Positions 42,984-51,860 of a DNA stretch of 64,000 bases are shown here, piece after piece. The first letter of the stretch is position 1. Every line of letters begins with the position of its first letter. The stretch spans positions 1-64,000 of the forward strand of contig CAAGBL010000050.1 in assembly GCA_900768045.1 (NCBI GenBank). The letters are read 5' to 3'. The notes below the pieces were generated by a model. It had not been told where the DNA came from. It searched no databases and saw only the letters and a list, made by a program, of their open reading frames with translations. The position numbers were made by a program, and so were the translations under genes. Source of the stretch: an uncultured Alistipes sp. (lineage in GTDB: Bacteria > Bacteroidota > Bacteroidia > Bacteroidales > Rikenellaceae).

Positions 42984-44123
42984 GTGTTACGAACTACCAT
43001 AACCACACTCATAATGTTGTTTGCCGTGAGCACACTTGCGGCACAGAACATTGAGCACAAGATTGTAGGTTGTGACACCCTAACATACCAATACACACCT
43101 ATCGACCAGAATTACTCAAAAACGAGTAGTTCTGGTCGTTTGGCTTATAAGCTATTTGCAGGCGATCCGTGGGCGATAATGCTGCTCCCCATCTACACCC
43201 TCGAAACAAACTTTGGCATTGCCTTCACAGCAAAATACCACAAACCCAAGTTCGAGATATCACCAACCGCAATAGCCTCTATCTCTGGATATTACAACAT
43301 ATCAGTAAGTGGCAAAAACAAGCTATATCATGGGCATAGCTTAGACTATGGAGCGGGCGCTAAGTCGGAGCCAACACGCCTTTGGGGACTTACCTACGAT
43401 AGTGCCTTAAATAGTCCATACAGCAAATACACCTCAAAGGAGTATTCGGCATGGGTAGAGTATAGCTATCAACCCACAGAAACAGTTACCGTAGGACTCT
43501 TTGCCGACTACTCATATATCGGTGCTCGGAAGCTCGACTCAGAGTCGGCAAAAAAGCTGAGCGACACCCCATTAACCACCTCAACCACAAGCCTTGGCGC
43601 ACACCTAAGCTATGATACTCGCAGCAACACGTCGCACACTCAGCAACAGGGCATTTACACAAAAATCGAGGCGTCGTATCTACCAAAATTATTGAGCAAC
43701 CTTAGCAACAATCTATGGTCGCTAAGCGCTGCGTTTGATTGGTATCAACCACTATGGCGAGGTGCCACCCTCGCCTTCGACCTATACGGCAAACATAGCT
43801 CCAAAAAGACCCCATGGCTACTCCAATGTCAGGCGGGTGGCGACAGCCGCATGCGAGGCTACTACCTCGGTCGTTTTCGTGGCAACACCCTCATAAGCTC
43901 CCAGCTCGAGCTACGCCAGCACATTTGGCGAGGCATTGGCATCACTGCATGGGGCGGTGCGGGCACAGCGTTTTCGCCAAACGACAGCTTTGCATCACGC
44001 AAAATTCTACCAACCTATGGTGGCGGACTACGCTACTACCACAAGCTCTTTATGGTGCGTGCCGATATAGGCTTTGGACGCAACTCCTACAACATCATTT
44101 TGAGCATTAGCGAGGCCTTCTAA
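42984..44123 (+). CDS. Omp85/BamA-type outer-membrane barrel protein
   Basis: A 379-residue protein with a GTG start at 42984 and a signal peptide (about 1-20, TLAAQ). It lacks full POTRA domains and is essentially the C-terminal barrel. The Omp85 signature GGDSRMRGYYLGRFRGN (about 288-304), followed by LELRQHIWRGIGITAWGGAG, is clear, and the last strand ends in Phe. Short POTRA-less members may be lipases, translocators or scaffolds; the role is unknown. Confidence 0.78.
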   Translation: MLRTTITTLIMLFAVSTLAAQNIEHKIVGCDTLTYQYTPIDQNYSKTSSSGRLAYKLFAGDPWAIMLLPIYTLETNFGIAFTAKYHKPKFEISPTAIASISGYYNISVSGKNKLYHGHSLDYGAGAKSEPTRLWGLTYDSALNSPYSKYTSKEYSAWVEYSYQPTETVTVGLFADYSYIGARKLDSESAKKLSDTPLTTSTTSLGAHLSYDTRSNTSHTQQQGIYTKIEASYLPKLLSNLSNNLWSLSAAFDWYQPLWRGATLAFDLYGKHSSKKTPWLLQCQAGGDSRMRGYYLGRFRGNTLISSQLELRQHIWRGIGITAWGGAGTAFSPNDSFASRKILPTYGGGLRYYHKLFMVRADIGFGRNSYNIILSISEAF

Positions 44124-44134
44124 AGCCTCTTTTT
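44112..44134 (+). terminator. Weak terminator overlapping the Omp85-type stop codon
   Basis: GAGGC-N8-GCCTC then TTTTT; only a 5-base stem. Confidence 0.5.
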
Positions 44135-44197
44135 CGCAATCTCGCAACATAGGTTACGTCTTTAATTAAAAAAATTTCGTAATTCAGTTTTTTTATG

Positions 44198-44205
44198 TAT
44201 CTTTG
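44198..44205 (+). promoter_or_regulatory. -7 box for nadE
   Basis: TATCTTTG 70 bases before the chosen ATG. The leader carries a small hairpin CTATACC-TTT-GGTATAG (about 44216-44232). Confidence 0.65.
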
Positions 44206-44275
44206 CGCCGTGTTACTATACCTTTGGTATAGCAACGAGCTTAGCAACGAAATTTAATTGCACAAGATACTATTT

Positions 44276-45862
44276 ATGAGAATTGCATTAGCCCAGCTAA
44301 ACTACACCGTAGGCGACATCAAGGCCAACACTGCAAAAATTATCGAAGCCATCGAGCGTGCCAAAACAATGAAGGCCGACCTCGTAGTTTTTTCGGAGTT
44401 TGCCGTAAGTGGCACCCCAGCCTATGGTCTTCTCACCAAGACCACATTTCTTGAGATCTGCGAGGAGGCTATCGAGACAGTAGCCTCAAAATGCCGAGGT
44501 ATCGCCGCTATCATAGGCACTCCTTATCTCACAGCCGAAGGCCCTATCAGCGCCGCAGCCTACATCGATGGCAAGGGAGGCATCGAATTTATCGGCAAGC
44601 GCCACGTCTCAGCACGTCGTGAGATGGGCTATATCGTAGGCTCATCTATCGGAAGCCAGACAATTGCGATTGCAGATAAGAAGTTCAAAGTTGTCGTTGG
44701 CGACGACTTAAGCTACATCGACGAGATTGACGAGGATGTCGACCTTGTTATCTCGATTAATGCTCGCCGCTATGGCAAGGGCATACTCTCACGCCGCCTC
44801 GATAAGATTAGCCGCCTTGCATTTGCCGAGGGCAAGAGCGTAATGCTCATCAACCAGGTAGGTGGCTCTGGCGACATCGTCTACGACGGAACATCAGGCA
44901 TCGTAAATAGCGAGGGTAAGCTACTCATGCTCCTCAAGAGCTTCGAGGAGGACTTGCAGATTTTCGACACCGAGGCTGAGAACAACCCTATTGAAATTCC
45001 TTACACAACATACAAAGACCGTAATGCCATGCTCTACAAAGCGGCATGCCTCGGTCTACGTGACTACTTCCAGAAGAATGGCTACCAGAAGGCTTGTGTA
45101 GGTCTATCTGGCGGTATCGACTCGGCAGTAGTTGCATGTATTGCCGTAGGTGCTTTGGGTAAGGAGAATGTGCGTGTGCTACTCATGCCGTCGCCATTTA
45201 CCCCTAACAGCAGCGTTGAGGATGCCAAGAATTTGGCTGTCAACCTCGGCGTTGAGTATAGCGTATTGCCTATCATCGAGGCATACAACGCCATGGTAGG
45301 CACCCTTAAGCCAGTTATTGGTGGTACAGAGTTTGATGCTACCGAGGAGAACATTCAGACACGTATTCGTACCACTATGCTCATGGCTTTGCAGAATAAG
45401 ACTGGCTACATGCTCCTTAACTCGTCAAACAAGAGCGAGAATGCCTTGGGTTGGTGTACGCTCTATGGCGACACCGCAGGTACGTTCAGCCCTACGGGCG
45501 ACCTCTACAAGGGCGAGATTTACGACCTTGCACGCTACATCAACGACTCATGTGGCAATGTAATCCCTGACGAGATTCTCGACAAGGAGCCATCATCGGA
45601 GCTACGTCCCGACCAGAAGGATAGCGACTTCTTGCCTCACTACGAGGTTATCGATGCTATCTTGTACCGCATGATCGAGAAGAAGCAGCATCGTGAGGAG
45701 ATTATCAACGCTGGCTTCGACGCATGTGTTGTGGAGAAGATTCACACTATGGTCATGGACAACGAGAAGAAGCGCTACCAGTTCCCACCAGTGTTGCGCC
45801 TCTCGCCTTGCGCCTTTGGTCATGAGTGGCTTATGCCATTGGTAAACCACTACCACGAGTAG
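44276..45862 (+). CDS. nadE: NAD+ synthase with degenerate glutaminase domain
   Basis: Last step of NAD synthesis: amidation of nicotinate adenine dinucleotide. The protein has 528 residues from the ATG at 44276. An N-terminal nitrilase-type domain (about 1-245) precedes a synthetase domain with the P-loop LSGGIDSAVVA (about 275-285). In glutamine-dependent NadE the nitrilase triad is Glu-Lys-Cys. Here Glu41 (FSEF) and Lys108 (GKRH) are present, but the Cys position is Gly142 (VVVGDDLSY) and the usual NASPY is NARRY. It may depend on free ammonia. The rseC-rnf genes follow 12 bases later. Confidence 0.92.
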   Translation: MRIALAQLNYTVGDIKANTAKIIEAIERAKTMKADLVVFSEFAVSGTPAYGLLTKTTFLEICEEAIETVASKCRGIAAIIGTPYLTAEGPISAAAYIDGKGGIEFIGKRHVSARREMGYIVGSSIGSQTIAIADKKFKVVVGDDLSYIDEIDEDVDLVISINARRYGKGILSRRLDKISRLAFAEGKSVMLINQVGGSGDIVYDGTSGIVNSEGKLLMLLKSFEEDLQIFDTEAENNPIEIPYTTYKDRNAMLYKAACLGLRDYFQKNGYQKACVGLSGGIDSAVVACIAVGALGKENVRVLLMPSPFTPNSSVEDAKNLAVNLGVEYSVLPIIEAYNAMVGTLKPVIGGTEFDATEENIQTRIRTTMLMALQNKTGYMLLNSSNKSENALGWCTLYGDTAGTFSPTGDLYKGEIYDLARYINDSCGNVIPDEILDKEPSSELRPDQKDSDFLPHYEVIDAILYRMIEKKQHREEIINAGFDACVVEKIHTMVMDNEKKRYQFPPVLRLSPCAFGHEWLMPLVNHYHE

Positions 45863-45874
45863 GCAGACGTATAT

Positions 45875-46291
45875 ATGGGCAGACGTATCGAACATAGGGG
45901 CGTTGTAGAGAGCGTGTCGGAGGGCGTAGTTATGGTGCGCACAGAGCGCAAAACAGCTTGTGCTGAGTGTCACGCCAAGGGACTCTGCGGCGAGCATGGT
46001 GACGAGCGACTAATCAAGGTTGCTACTGTGGAGGCTTCGACATTCAAGGTAGGCGACAAGGTTATTGTTGCGCTCGAGAATACCACTATGGCATTTTCTG
46101 CAATCCTCTGGGCATATCTCTTCCCACTATGCATACTTCTTGCCGTGCTATTTTCGGCTCACGCCCTACATTTTAGCGATGGCGTGGCTGCCCTATCATC
46201 GCTTGGTGCTACAGCGCTCTACTACGTTGTGCTATACATCATGCGACGCTATTTTGAGAGAAAAATTAAATTTACAATCATCAAAAAGTAA
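45875..46291 (+). CDS. rseC: RseC/SoxR-reducing-system family membrane protein
   Basis: A 138-residue protein with an N-terminal cytosolic part carrying the conserved cysteines CAECHAKGLCG (about 30-40) and two membrane helices (about 71-92 and 100-120). This family accompanies rnf operons and may help assemble or reduce the complex. Its stop overlaps the ATG of rnfB by 1 base (TAATG). Confidence 0.85.
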   Translation: MGRRIEHRGVVESVSEGVVMVRTERKTACAECHAKGLCGEHGDERLIKVATVEASTFKVGDKVIVALENTTMAFSAILWAYLFPLCILLAVLFSAHALHFSDGVAALSSLGATALYYVVLYIMRRYFERKIKFTIIKK

Positions 46292-47178
46292 TGAACGAAC
46301 TACTATTGACAGTCTTGACACTCTCGGTGTTGGGTGCCGTGCTTGCTATTGTGCTATATTTCGTAGCACAAAAGTTCAAGGTGTATGAGGACCCACGCAT
46401 CGACGATGTTGAGAAGATGCTGCCTGGTGCTAACTGCGGTGGTTGCGGCTTCGCTGGTTGCCGTGCCATGTCGGAGGCACTTGTTACACGTGAGAACATC
46501 TCATCGCTCTACTGCCCCGTGGCAGGTGGCGAGGTGATGACATCTATTGCCAATTTCTTAGGCAAGACAGCCCCCGAAAAGGCTCCCCAGGTTGCCACTA
46601 TGCGTTGTGGTGGCACATGCCAGAAGCGTCCTAAGGTTAACCACTACGATGGCGCTCTTAGCTGTGCTGTGGTCAACACCTTCTATGTTGGCGAGTCGGG
46701 TTGTGCCTTTGGCTGTATCGGCTATGGCGACTGCGTGGCAGCATGCCAGTTTGGCGCACTTAAGCTCAACGAGGAGACAGGTCTGGTGGAGGTAGATGCA
46801 GATAAGTGTACAGCGTGTGGCGCATGTGTCAAGGCGTGTCCTAAGGGCTTGTTCGAGCTCAGAAAGAAGTGGCCTAAGAATCGTGCTATATATGTTGCCT
46901 GCCGCTCGAAGAATAAGGGCGCAGTGGTGTCGAAGGTATGTAAGGCTGGTTGCATCGGCTGTGGTAAGTGTGCTAAGGCATGTCAATTTGGTGCTATCAC
47001 CATTGAGAACTTCCTTGCATATATCGACCCTGATAAGTGTAAATTATGTCGCAAGTGCGTAAACGAGTGTCCTACAGGCGCTATTCACATTGAGAACATG
47101 GAGCGTCTGCCAAAAGAGCCAAAGCCAGCACCAACTGCAACAACTGAGAAGAAGTTGGAAACAGCTAAAAACGAGTAA
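46291..47178 (+). CDS. rnfB: Rnf complex subunit B (multi-cluster ferredoxin)
   Basis: The electron entry subunit of the Na+- or H+-pumping ferredoxin:NAD+ oxidoreductase. The 295-residue protein has an N-terminal membrane helix (about 5-25) and the NCGGCGFAGC cluster motif (about 48-57). Several 4Fe-4S motifs follow: CTACGACVKACP (about 173-184), CIGCGKCAKACQ (about 218-229) and CKLCRKCVNECP (about 251-262). A further CIGYGDCVAAC segment precedes them. The C-terminus is a Pro/Lys/Thr-rich tail. Confidence 0.95.
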   Translation: MNELLLTVLTLSVLGAVLAIVLYFVAQKFKVYEDPRIDDVEKMLPGANCGGCGFAGCRAMSEALVTRENISSLYCPVAGGEVMTSIANFLGKTAPEKAPQVATMRCGGTCQKRPKVNHYDGALSCAVVNTFYVGESGCAFGCIGYGDCVAACQFGALKLNEETGLVEVDADKCTACGACVKACPKGLFELRKKWPKNRAIYVACRSKNKGAVVSKVCKAGCIGCGKCAKACQFGAITIENFLAYIDPDKCKLCRKCVNECPTGAIHIENMERLPKEPKPAPTATTEKKLETAKNE

Positions 47179-47181
47179 ACA

Positions 47182-48531
47182 ATGAGAACATTTCCCATAG
47201 GCGGTATTCACCCGCACGACAACAAGGAGTGGAGCAAGGATAAGGCAATCGAGATACTTGAGCTCCCCGACGAGGCGAAGATACCTATGATTCAACATAT
47301 CGGAGCACCATCAAACCCTGTAGTTAAGAAGGGTGATAAGGTGCTCACAGGACAGCTCATAGGTCAGAGCACAGGCTATGTTTCAGCAAATATTCACTCA
47401 TCAATATCGGGTACAGTAACTGCCGTTGATGCCTACCCTAATGGTCAGGGCCAGCGTCGCTTGATGGTTGTCATCAAGCGTGAGGGCGACGAGTGGATGC
47501 CAGAGATTGACCGTACTCCCGACCATAAGCGCGAGTGTACGCTCGCACCAAACGAGATTATCGACAAGATTCGTGAGGCAGGTATCGTAGGCCTCGGTGG
47601 TGCTCAGTTCCCAACACATGTTAAGCTCTCGGTGCCTGATGGTCAGAAGGCCGAGGTGGTTATCATCAACGGTGTTGAGTGCGAGCCATACCTTACTTCG
47701 GACTACCGTAACATGGTTGAGCGTGCCGAGATGATTCTCACTGGTACCGAGATTGTCATGCGTGCCGTGGGCGTTAGCCGTGCTGTTATTGGCGTTGAGA
47801 ACAACAAGCCCGATGCTATTGCACACCTTCGCGAGGTTATCGCACGTGATAATTATAGTGGTATTGAGGTTATGCCACTAAAGATGCGCTATCCTCAGGG
47901 TGGCGAGAAGCAGCTCATCGCTGCTGTCACAGGCCGCCAGGTGCCACCGCCACCAGCACTCCCAATCTCGGTAGGCGCTGTTGTTTGCAACGTATCTACA
48001 GCCATTGCAATATATGAGGCTGTACAGAAGAATAAGCCGCTTATCGAGCGTGTTGTTACTGTAACAGGTAAGCACCTTAAGAGCACCCATAACTATCTCG
48101 CCCGCTTTGGTACTCCCGCAAGCCGCTTCTTTGAGCTTGCAGGCATTCCTGAGGGCGATGTTAAGTTGCTCAATGGTGGTCCTATGATGGGCCGTGCTGT
48201 TGTAGACGTTACAGCACCCCTTATCAAGGGTTGCTCGGGCCTTACCATACTCACTGGCGAGGAGGCCGCACGAGGCAAAGAGCTGGCATGTATCAAGTGT
48301 GCTAAGTGTGTTTCGGCATGCCCTATGGGCCTTGAGCCATATCTCTTGTCGAAGTTGGCAAAGTTGCAGAAGTGGGACATGGCAGAGCAGCATAACGTGG
48401 TTGAGTGTATCGAGTGTGGCTGTTGTTCATACACCTGCCCTTCGTACTTGCCTCTTTTGGACTATATCCGCATTGGCAAGCAGACCGTGATGACAAATAT
48501 CCGTGCACGTGCCGCTGCAAACAAGAAGTAA
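47182..48531 (+). CDS. rnfC: Rnf complex subunit C (NADH/FMN and Fe-S subunit)
   Basis: Peripheral subunit that transfers electrons to NAD+. The 449-residue protein has an N-terminal barrel-sandwich region (GGIHPHDNKEWS), an FMN/NADH-binding domain with GIVGLGGAQFPTHVK (about 133-147) and INGVECEPYLTSDYR (about 163-177). Two 4Fe-4S motifs follow: CIKCAKCVSACP (about 373-384) and CIECGCCSYTCP (about 412-423). It lies 3 bases after rnfB. Confidence 0.96.
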   Translation: MRTFPIGGIHPHDNKEWSKDKAIEILELPDEAKIPMIQHIGAPSNPVVKKGDKVLTGQLIGQSTGYVSANIHSSISGTVTAVDAYPNGQGQRRLMVVIKREGDEWMPEIDRTPDHKRECTLAPNEIIDKIREAGIVGLGGAQFPTHVKLSVPDGQKAEVVIINGVECEPYLTSDYRNMVERAEMILTGTEIVMRAVGVSRAVIGVENNKPDAIAHLREVIARDNYSGIEVMPLKMRYPQGGEKQLIAAVTGRQVPPPPALPISVGAVVCNVSTAIAIYEAVQKNKPLIERVVTVTGKHLKSTHNYLARFGTPASRFFELAGIPEGDVKLLNGGPMMGRAVVDVTAPLIKGCSGLTILTGEEAARGKELACIKCAKCVSACPMGLEPYLLSKLAKLQKWDMAEQHNVVECIECGCCSYTCPSYLPLLDYIRIGKQTVMTNIRARAAANKK

Positions 48532-48557
48532 GAAATAAACGAATAGAATATAGAACT

Positions 48558-49514
48558 ATGCAAACACGACTTTTTGCTGCTCCCTCACCACATATTCACG
48601 GTGGTGAGCGTACGCAACAAATCATGGGCGATGTAATCTTGGCTCTCATACCAGCACTCTTGGTGTCGACCTATGTCTTGGGTTGGCGAGTGTTGCTTAT
48701 CACAGCTATTGCTGTTGCAAGCTGTGTCGTATTTGAGTACCTCATACAGCGCTTTATGCTCAAAGGCCGCACCACTATTGGCGACCTCTCGGCAGTAGTT
48801 ACGGGCTTGTTGCTCGCCTTTAACCTCCCAACAGGTATTCCATGGTGGATTGTAATCATTGGCGCATTGGTTGCTATTGGCATCGGCAAAATGACCTTCG
48901 GTGGCTTGGGCTGCAACCCCTTTAACCCAGCGCTTACTGGCCGTATCTTCTTGCTCATCGCCTACCCCGTGCAGATGACCGACTGGACAACATGTGTACC
49001 AGATGGCATCTCAGGCTCAACACTTCTTGCTAATGTCAAGGCGGGTGCTATTGAGCTCTCTCAGATCGACTACGTATCGATGCTTGGTGGTCACATGAAC
49101 GGCTCTATGGGCGAGATTGGTGCCTTAGCACTTATTCTCGGTGGCATATATTTGTTGTGGCGTAGGGTAATCACATGGCATATTCCCGTTGCGGTGCTTG
49201 GCACAATGGCACTCTTTAGCCTCTGTATAGCTATTGGCGACGGCGGTGCAGCAATGTGGCAGACACCTCTATTCCACCTCTTGGCGGGTGGTGCGTTGCT
49301 CGGTGCGATATTCATGGCTACCGACTACTCTACATCGCCTATGACACACAAGGGCATGATTATCTATGGTGTGGGCATCGGTCTTCTAACAATGATAATC
49401 CGTATTTGGGGTGCATATCCCGAGGGTATGTCGTTTGCGATATTTATCATGAATGCCGCAACACCACTAATCAACAAGTACTGCCGTCCAAAGCGTTTCG
49501 GCACTAAAAAGTAA
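48558..49514 (+). CDS. rnfD: Rnf complex subunit D (flavin-carrying membrane subunit)
   Basis: Integral membrane subunit with covalently bound FMN. It has 318 residues from the ATG at 48558, which follows rnfC; the longer frame overlaps rnfC and is not needed. It begins QTRLFAAPSPHIHGGERTQQ, has about 9 helices, and carries DGISGSTLLANVK (about 158-170), whose Thr is the expected flavin attachment site. Confidence 0.94.
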   Translation: MQTRLFAAPSPHIHGGERTQQIMGDVILALIPALLVSTYVLGWRVLLITAIAVASCVVFEYLIQRFMLKGRTTIGDLSAVVTGLLLAFNLPTGIPWWIVIIGALVAIGIGKMTFGGLGCNPFNPALTGRIFLLIAYPVQMTDWTTCVPDGISGSTLLANVKAGAIELSQIDYVSMLGGHMNGSMGEIGALALILGGIYLLWRRVITWHIPVAVLGTMALFSLCIAIGDGGAAMWQTPLFHLLAGGALLGAIFMATDYSTSPMTHKGMIIYGVGIGLLTMIIRIWGAYPEGMSFAIFIMNAATPLINKYCRPKRFGTKK

Positions 49515-49523
49515 AGAGGAGGT

Positions 49524-50195
49524 ATGAAGAGTTCATTATTAAATATGGTATTGGTGCTCTTTGGCATCACTGCCGTTGCAGCATTCCTCGTGGGCATGGT
49601 AAACAACATTACGAAGGAGACCATTGCCCAGACCGAGCAGAAGAACAAAGACCTTGCAAAGCTCGAGGTGCTGCCAGCATTCGAGGGTGAGGCCGAGTTT
49701 GAGGATAAGTGCTGCGAGATTGGCGACTTTGTGGTAAATGTAACTACCGTAAAGGCTGGTGGCGAGGTCGTTGGCTACGCTGTCGAGGCTCCAAGCATTA
49801 CACGCAGTGGCTATGCTGACCGCATTAAGCTTATGGTGGGCTTCGTCGAGAAGGATAATACGACCGTCATCAACGGCATTAAGGTACTTAAGCAGAGCGA
49901 GACTCCTGGTCTTGGTGCTAACATGATTAAGGAGGGTAACTCGTTGGAGCGTAGCGCCGTGGGCAAGGAGCCTAAGAGACTTAACTTCGCTGTTAGCAAG
50001 GAGGGAGGTTCGTTTGACGCTCTTACGGGCTCAACAATCTCATCACGTGCCTACGCTAATGCTGTGGAGACAGCCTATGCAGGTTATCTCTGGGCTAAGG
50101 GTGAGTTACCATCAGCCGACGACGCTAAGTCGGGTGCAACAATGACAAACCAAGCGGAGCCAGAGGCTCAGAAAGGAGAGGTAGACAATGAGTAA
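49524..50195 (+). CDS. rnfG: Rnf complex subunit G (periplasmic FMN subunit)
   Basis: A 223-residue protein with one N-terminal membrane helix (about 5-27) and a periplasmic FMN-binding domain. The flavin-attachment motif DALTGSTISSRAY lies at about 165-177, with the second Thr as acceptor. ETPGLGANM is at about 127-135. Its last bases overlap rnfE by 8. Confidence 0.94.
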   Translation: MKSSLLNMVLVLFGITAVAAFLVGMVNNITKETIAQTEQKNKDLAKLEVLPAFEGEAEFEDKCCEIGDFVVNVTTVKAGGEVVGYAVEAPSITRSGYADRIKLMVGFVEKDNTTVINGIKVLKQSETPGLGANMIKEGNSLERSAVGKEPKRLNFAVSKEGGSFDALTGSTISSRAYANAVETAYAGYLWAKGELPSADDAKSGATMTNQAEPEAQKGEVDNE

Positions 50196-50769
50196 ACTTC
50201 AACTTATAACTAAGGGCATTCTTAAGGAGAATCCAACGTTCGTCCTTATCTTGGGTATGTGCCCAACGCTCGGTGTTACATCATCAGCAATCAATGGTAT
50301 GGGTATGGGCGTGGCTACAATGGTCGTACTTATCATGTCGAACATGGTAATCTCGCTTATCAAGAATATCGTGCCCGATAAGGTGCGTATTCCAGCCTTT
50401 ATCGTCGTTATCGCCTCGTTCGTGACAATTATCGAGATGCTCATGAAGGCATACGTTCCCTCACTCTACGCATCTCTCGGCGTCTTTATTCCGCTGATTG
50501 TTGTGAACTGTATTATCTTGGGACGTGCCGAGGCCTTCGCCTCTAAGAATGGCATCTTCGACTCAGCCCTCGACGGTATCGGCATCGGCCTTGGCTTCAC
50601 ACTCTCGCTTACGGCTATCGGTGCTGTGCGTGAGATGCTTGGCGCTGGCTCAATCTTCGGCTATACGTTTGCGCCAGACGTCATGCCACTACTCTTTATC
50701 CTTGCCCCTGGTGGTTTCCTTGTGCTGGGATACTTGATGGTATTGTTTAACAAAGTAGCAAAACGATAA
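50188..50769 (+). CDS. rnfE: Rnf complex subunit E (membrane subunit)
   Basis: A 193-residue six-helix membrane protein of the RnfA/RnfE family (NPTFVLILGMCPTLGVTSSAINGMGMG at about 11-37, then VVNCIILGRAEAFASKNG at about 103-120). It overlaps rnfG by 8 bases and is followed 3 bases later by rnfA. Confidence 0.94.
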   Translation: MSKLQLITKGILKENPTFVLILGMCPTLGVTSSAINGMGMGVATMVVLIMSNMVISLIKNIVPDKVRIPAFIVVIASFVTIIEMLMKAYVPSLYASLGVFIPLIVVNCIILGRAEAFASKNGIFDSALDGIGIGLGFTLSLTAIGAVREMLGAGSIFGYTFAPDVMPLLFILAPGGFLVLGYLMVLFNKVAKR

Positions 50770-50772
50770 ATT

Positions 50773-51423
50773 ATGGGAGAGATAAATATTTCGAAGGAGG
50801 TTATTCAGGGCTTCATTGATGGTAACGTCAGCGTCGAAGCTATTACCCTCTTTGCCATTGTCATTGGCGCAATCTTCGTAAACAATGTCGTTTTGTCGCA
50901 GTTCTTGGGTATCTGCCCATTCCTTGGCGTATCGTCAAAAGTGGAGACCTCGGCAGGTATGGGTATGGCCGTAACCTTCGTTATGGCTCTTGCTTCGGTT
51001 GTTACATGGGCCTTGCAGCGCTTTATCCTCGTACCTTTTGGCATCGAGTATATGCAGACCATCGTCTTTATATTGGTTATCGCAGCGCTCGTACAGATGG
51101 TCGAGATCGTGCTTAAGAAGGTGTCACCAGCCTTGTATCAGGCTCTTGGTATCTTCCTACCACTTATCACCACTAACTGCGCCGTGCTCGGTGTGGCTAT
51201 CATCGCTATTCAGAAGAACTTCGACCTACTAACAACTGTTGTCTACTCAACATCTATCGCTGTGGGCTTCGCCCTTGCACTCATTCTGTTTGCAGGTATC
51301 CGTGAGCGTTTAGAGGTCGAGGAGGTTCCTCAGGGCATGCGTGGTGTGCCTATCGCCCTTATCGCTGCGGGCTTGCTCGCCATGGCATTTATGGGCTTCG
51401 CCAACGTCGTACCACTTCCTTAA
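50773..51423 (+). CDS. rnfA: Rnf complex subunit A (membrane subunit)
   Basis: A 216-residue membrane protein of the RnfA/NqrE family with NNVVLSQFLGICPFLGVSSK (about 37-56) and LITTNCAVLGVAII (about 133-146), inverted in topology relative to RnfE. The N-terminus is extended by about 20 residues. It is the last gene of the rnf operon and is followed by a strong terminator. Confidence 0.94.
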   Translation: MGEINISKEVIQGFIDGNVSVEAITLFAIVIGAIFVNNVVLSQFLGICPFLGVSSKVETSAGMGMAVTFVMALASVVTWALQRFILVPFGIEYMQTIVFILVIAALVQMVEIVLKKVSPALYQALGIFLPLITTNCAVLGVAIIAIQKNFDLLTTVVYSTSIAVGFALALILFAGIRERLEVEEVPQGMRGVPIALIAAGLLAMAFMGFANVVPLP

Positions 51424-51446
51424 CGGACGATACCTTATATATAATA

Positions 51447-51482
51447 GTCGCAGAGGGCAATAGGCTTTCTGCGACTTTTTTT
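51447..51482 (+). terminator. Terminator of the rnf operon
   Basis: GTCGCAGA/TCTGCGAC with a 13-base loop, then a run of T. Confidence 0.85.
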
Positions 51483-51503
51483 CTGCGCCTTTTTTTCTGC
51501 GCC
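51467..51503. repeat. Tandem TTCTGCG[A/C]C-T7 repeat
   Basis: Three tandem copies of TTCTGCGACT7 / TTCTGCGCCT7 / TTCTGCGCCTTG with a period of about 16, beginning in the second arm of the rnf terminator. Confidence 0.7.
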
Positions 51504-51526
51504 TTGATGGCGAGGGTAGGCGAATA

Positions 51527-51564
51527 GGGCTGATGGGAGAGATGGGATAAATGGGTGAGATGGG
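51527..51564 (+). repeat. Five regularly spaced GGG tracts (G-quadruplex candidate)
   Basis: GGG at 51527, 51535, 51544, 51553 and 51562 with 5-6-base loops such as AGAGAT, ATAAAT and TGAGAT. Confidence 0.6.
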
Positions 51565-51580
51565 TAATATTTCCCAAAAC

Positions 51581-51860
51581 AAAAAATTCCTTATACCTGG
51601 AGATGCTCGCATCAATGACAAATGCCCTACACTAATTAATAGTCGGCACGACTACACTCATATTATATTAAAAAATTCCTTATGCCTGGATTCGAACTGC
51701 TTTAGCAGTAGAGCCGATACCTTATAAAAAAAGCGCAGGGCAAAGCCCGAGCAATAAATCGTTCTCATATCGGCTCAACCAGCGAGCAGTGAGAATCAGG
51801 TAGCCCAACAAAAAAAAGAGAACAACATGATGTTGTTCTCTTTTTAGTTGGGCTACCTGG
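51581..51860. repeat. tRNA-Gln flank with repeats and an inverted copy of the tRNA 3' end
   Basis: Direct 20-base repeats AAAAAATTCCTTATRCCTGG lie at 51581-51600 and 51670-51689. At 51684-51696 the second continues as CCTGGATTCGAAC, identical to the tRNA-Gln T arm. Arms GAGCCGATA/TATCGGCTC lie at 51711-51719/51768-51776. CAGGTAGCCCAAC at 51797-51809 is an exact inverted copy of the tRNA-Gln 3' end (51847-51859). With the terminator between, these make a near-perfect palindrome of 63 bases. No gene is credible in 51483-51847. Confidence 0.75.
51817..51845 (-). terminator. Terminator of tRNA-Gln (symmetrical)
   Basis: AGAGAACAACAT/ATGTTGTTCTCT stem, 12 bases, with A8 on one side and T5 on the other; it follows the tRNA on the reverse strand. 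Confidence 0.85.

Noticed and set aside
47878..48393. 171-codon reverse frame inside rnfC
   Set aside because: It is antisense to conserved Fe-S motifs of rnfC.
48405..48557. N-terminal extension of RnfD overlapping rnfC
   Set aside because: The extension is rnfC read out of frame; the ATG at 48558 gives the normal RnfD start.
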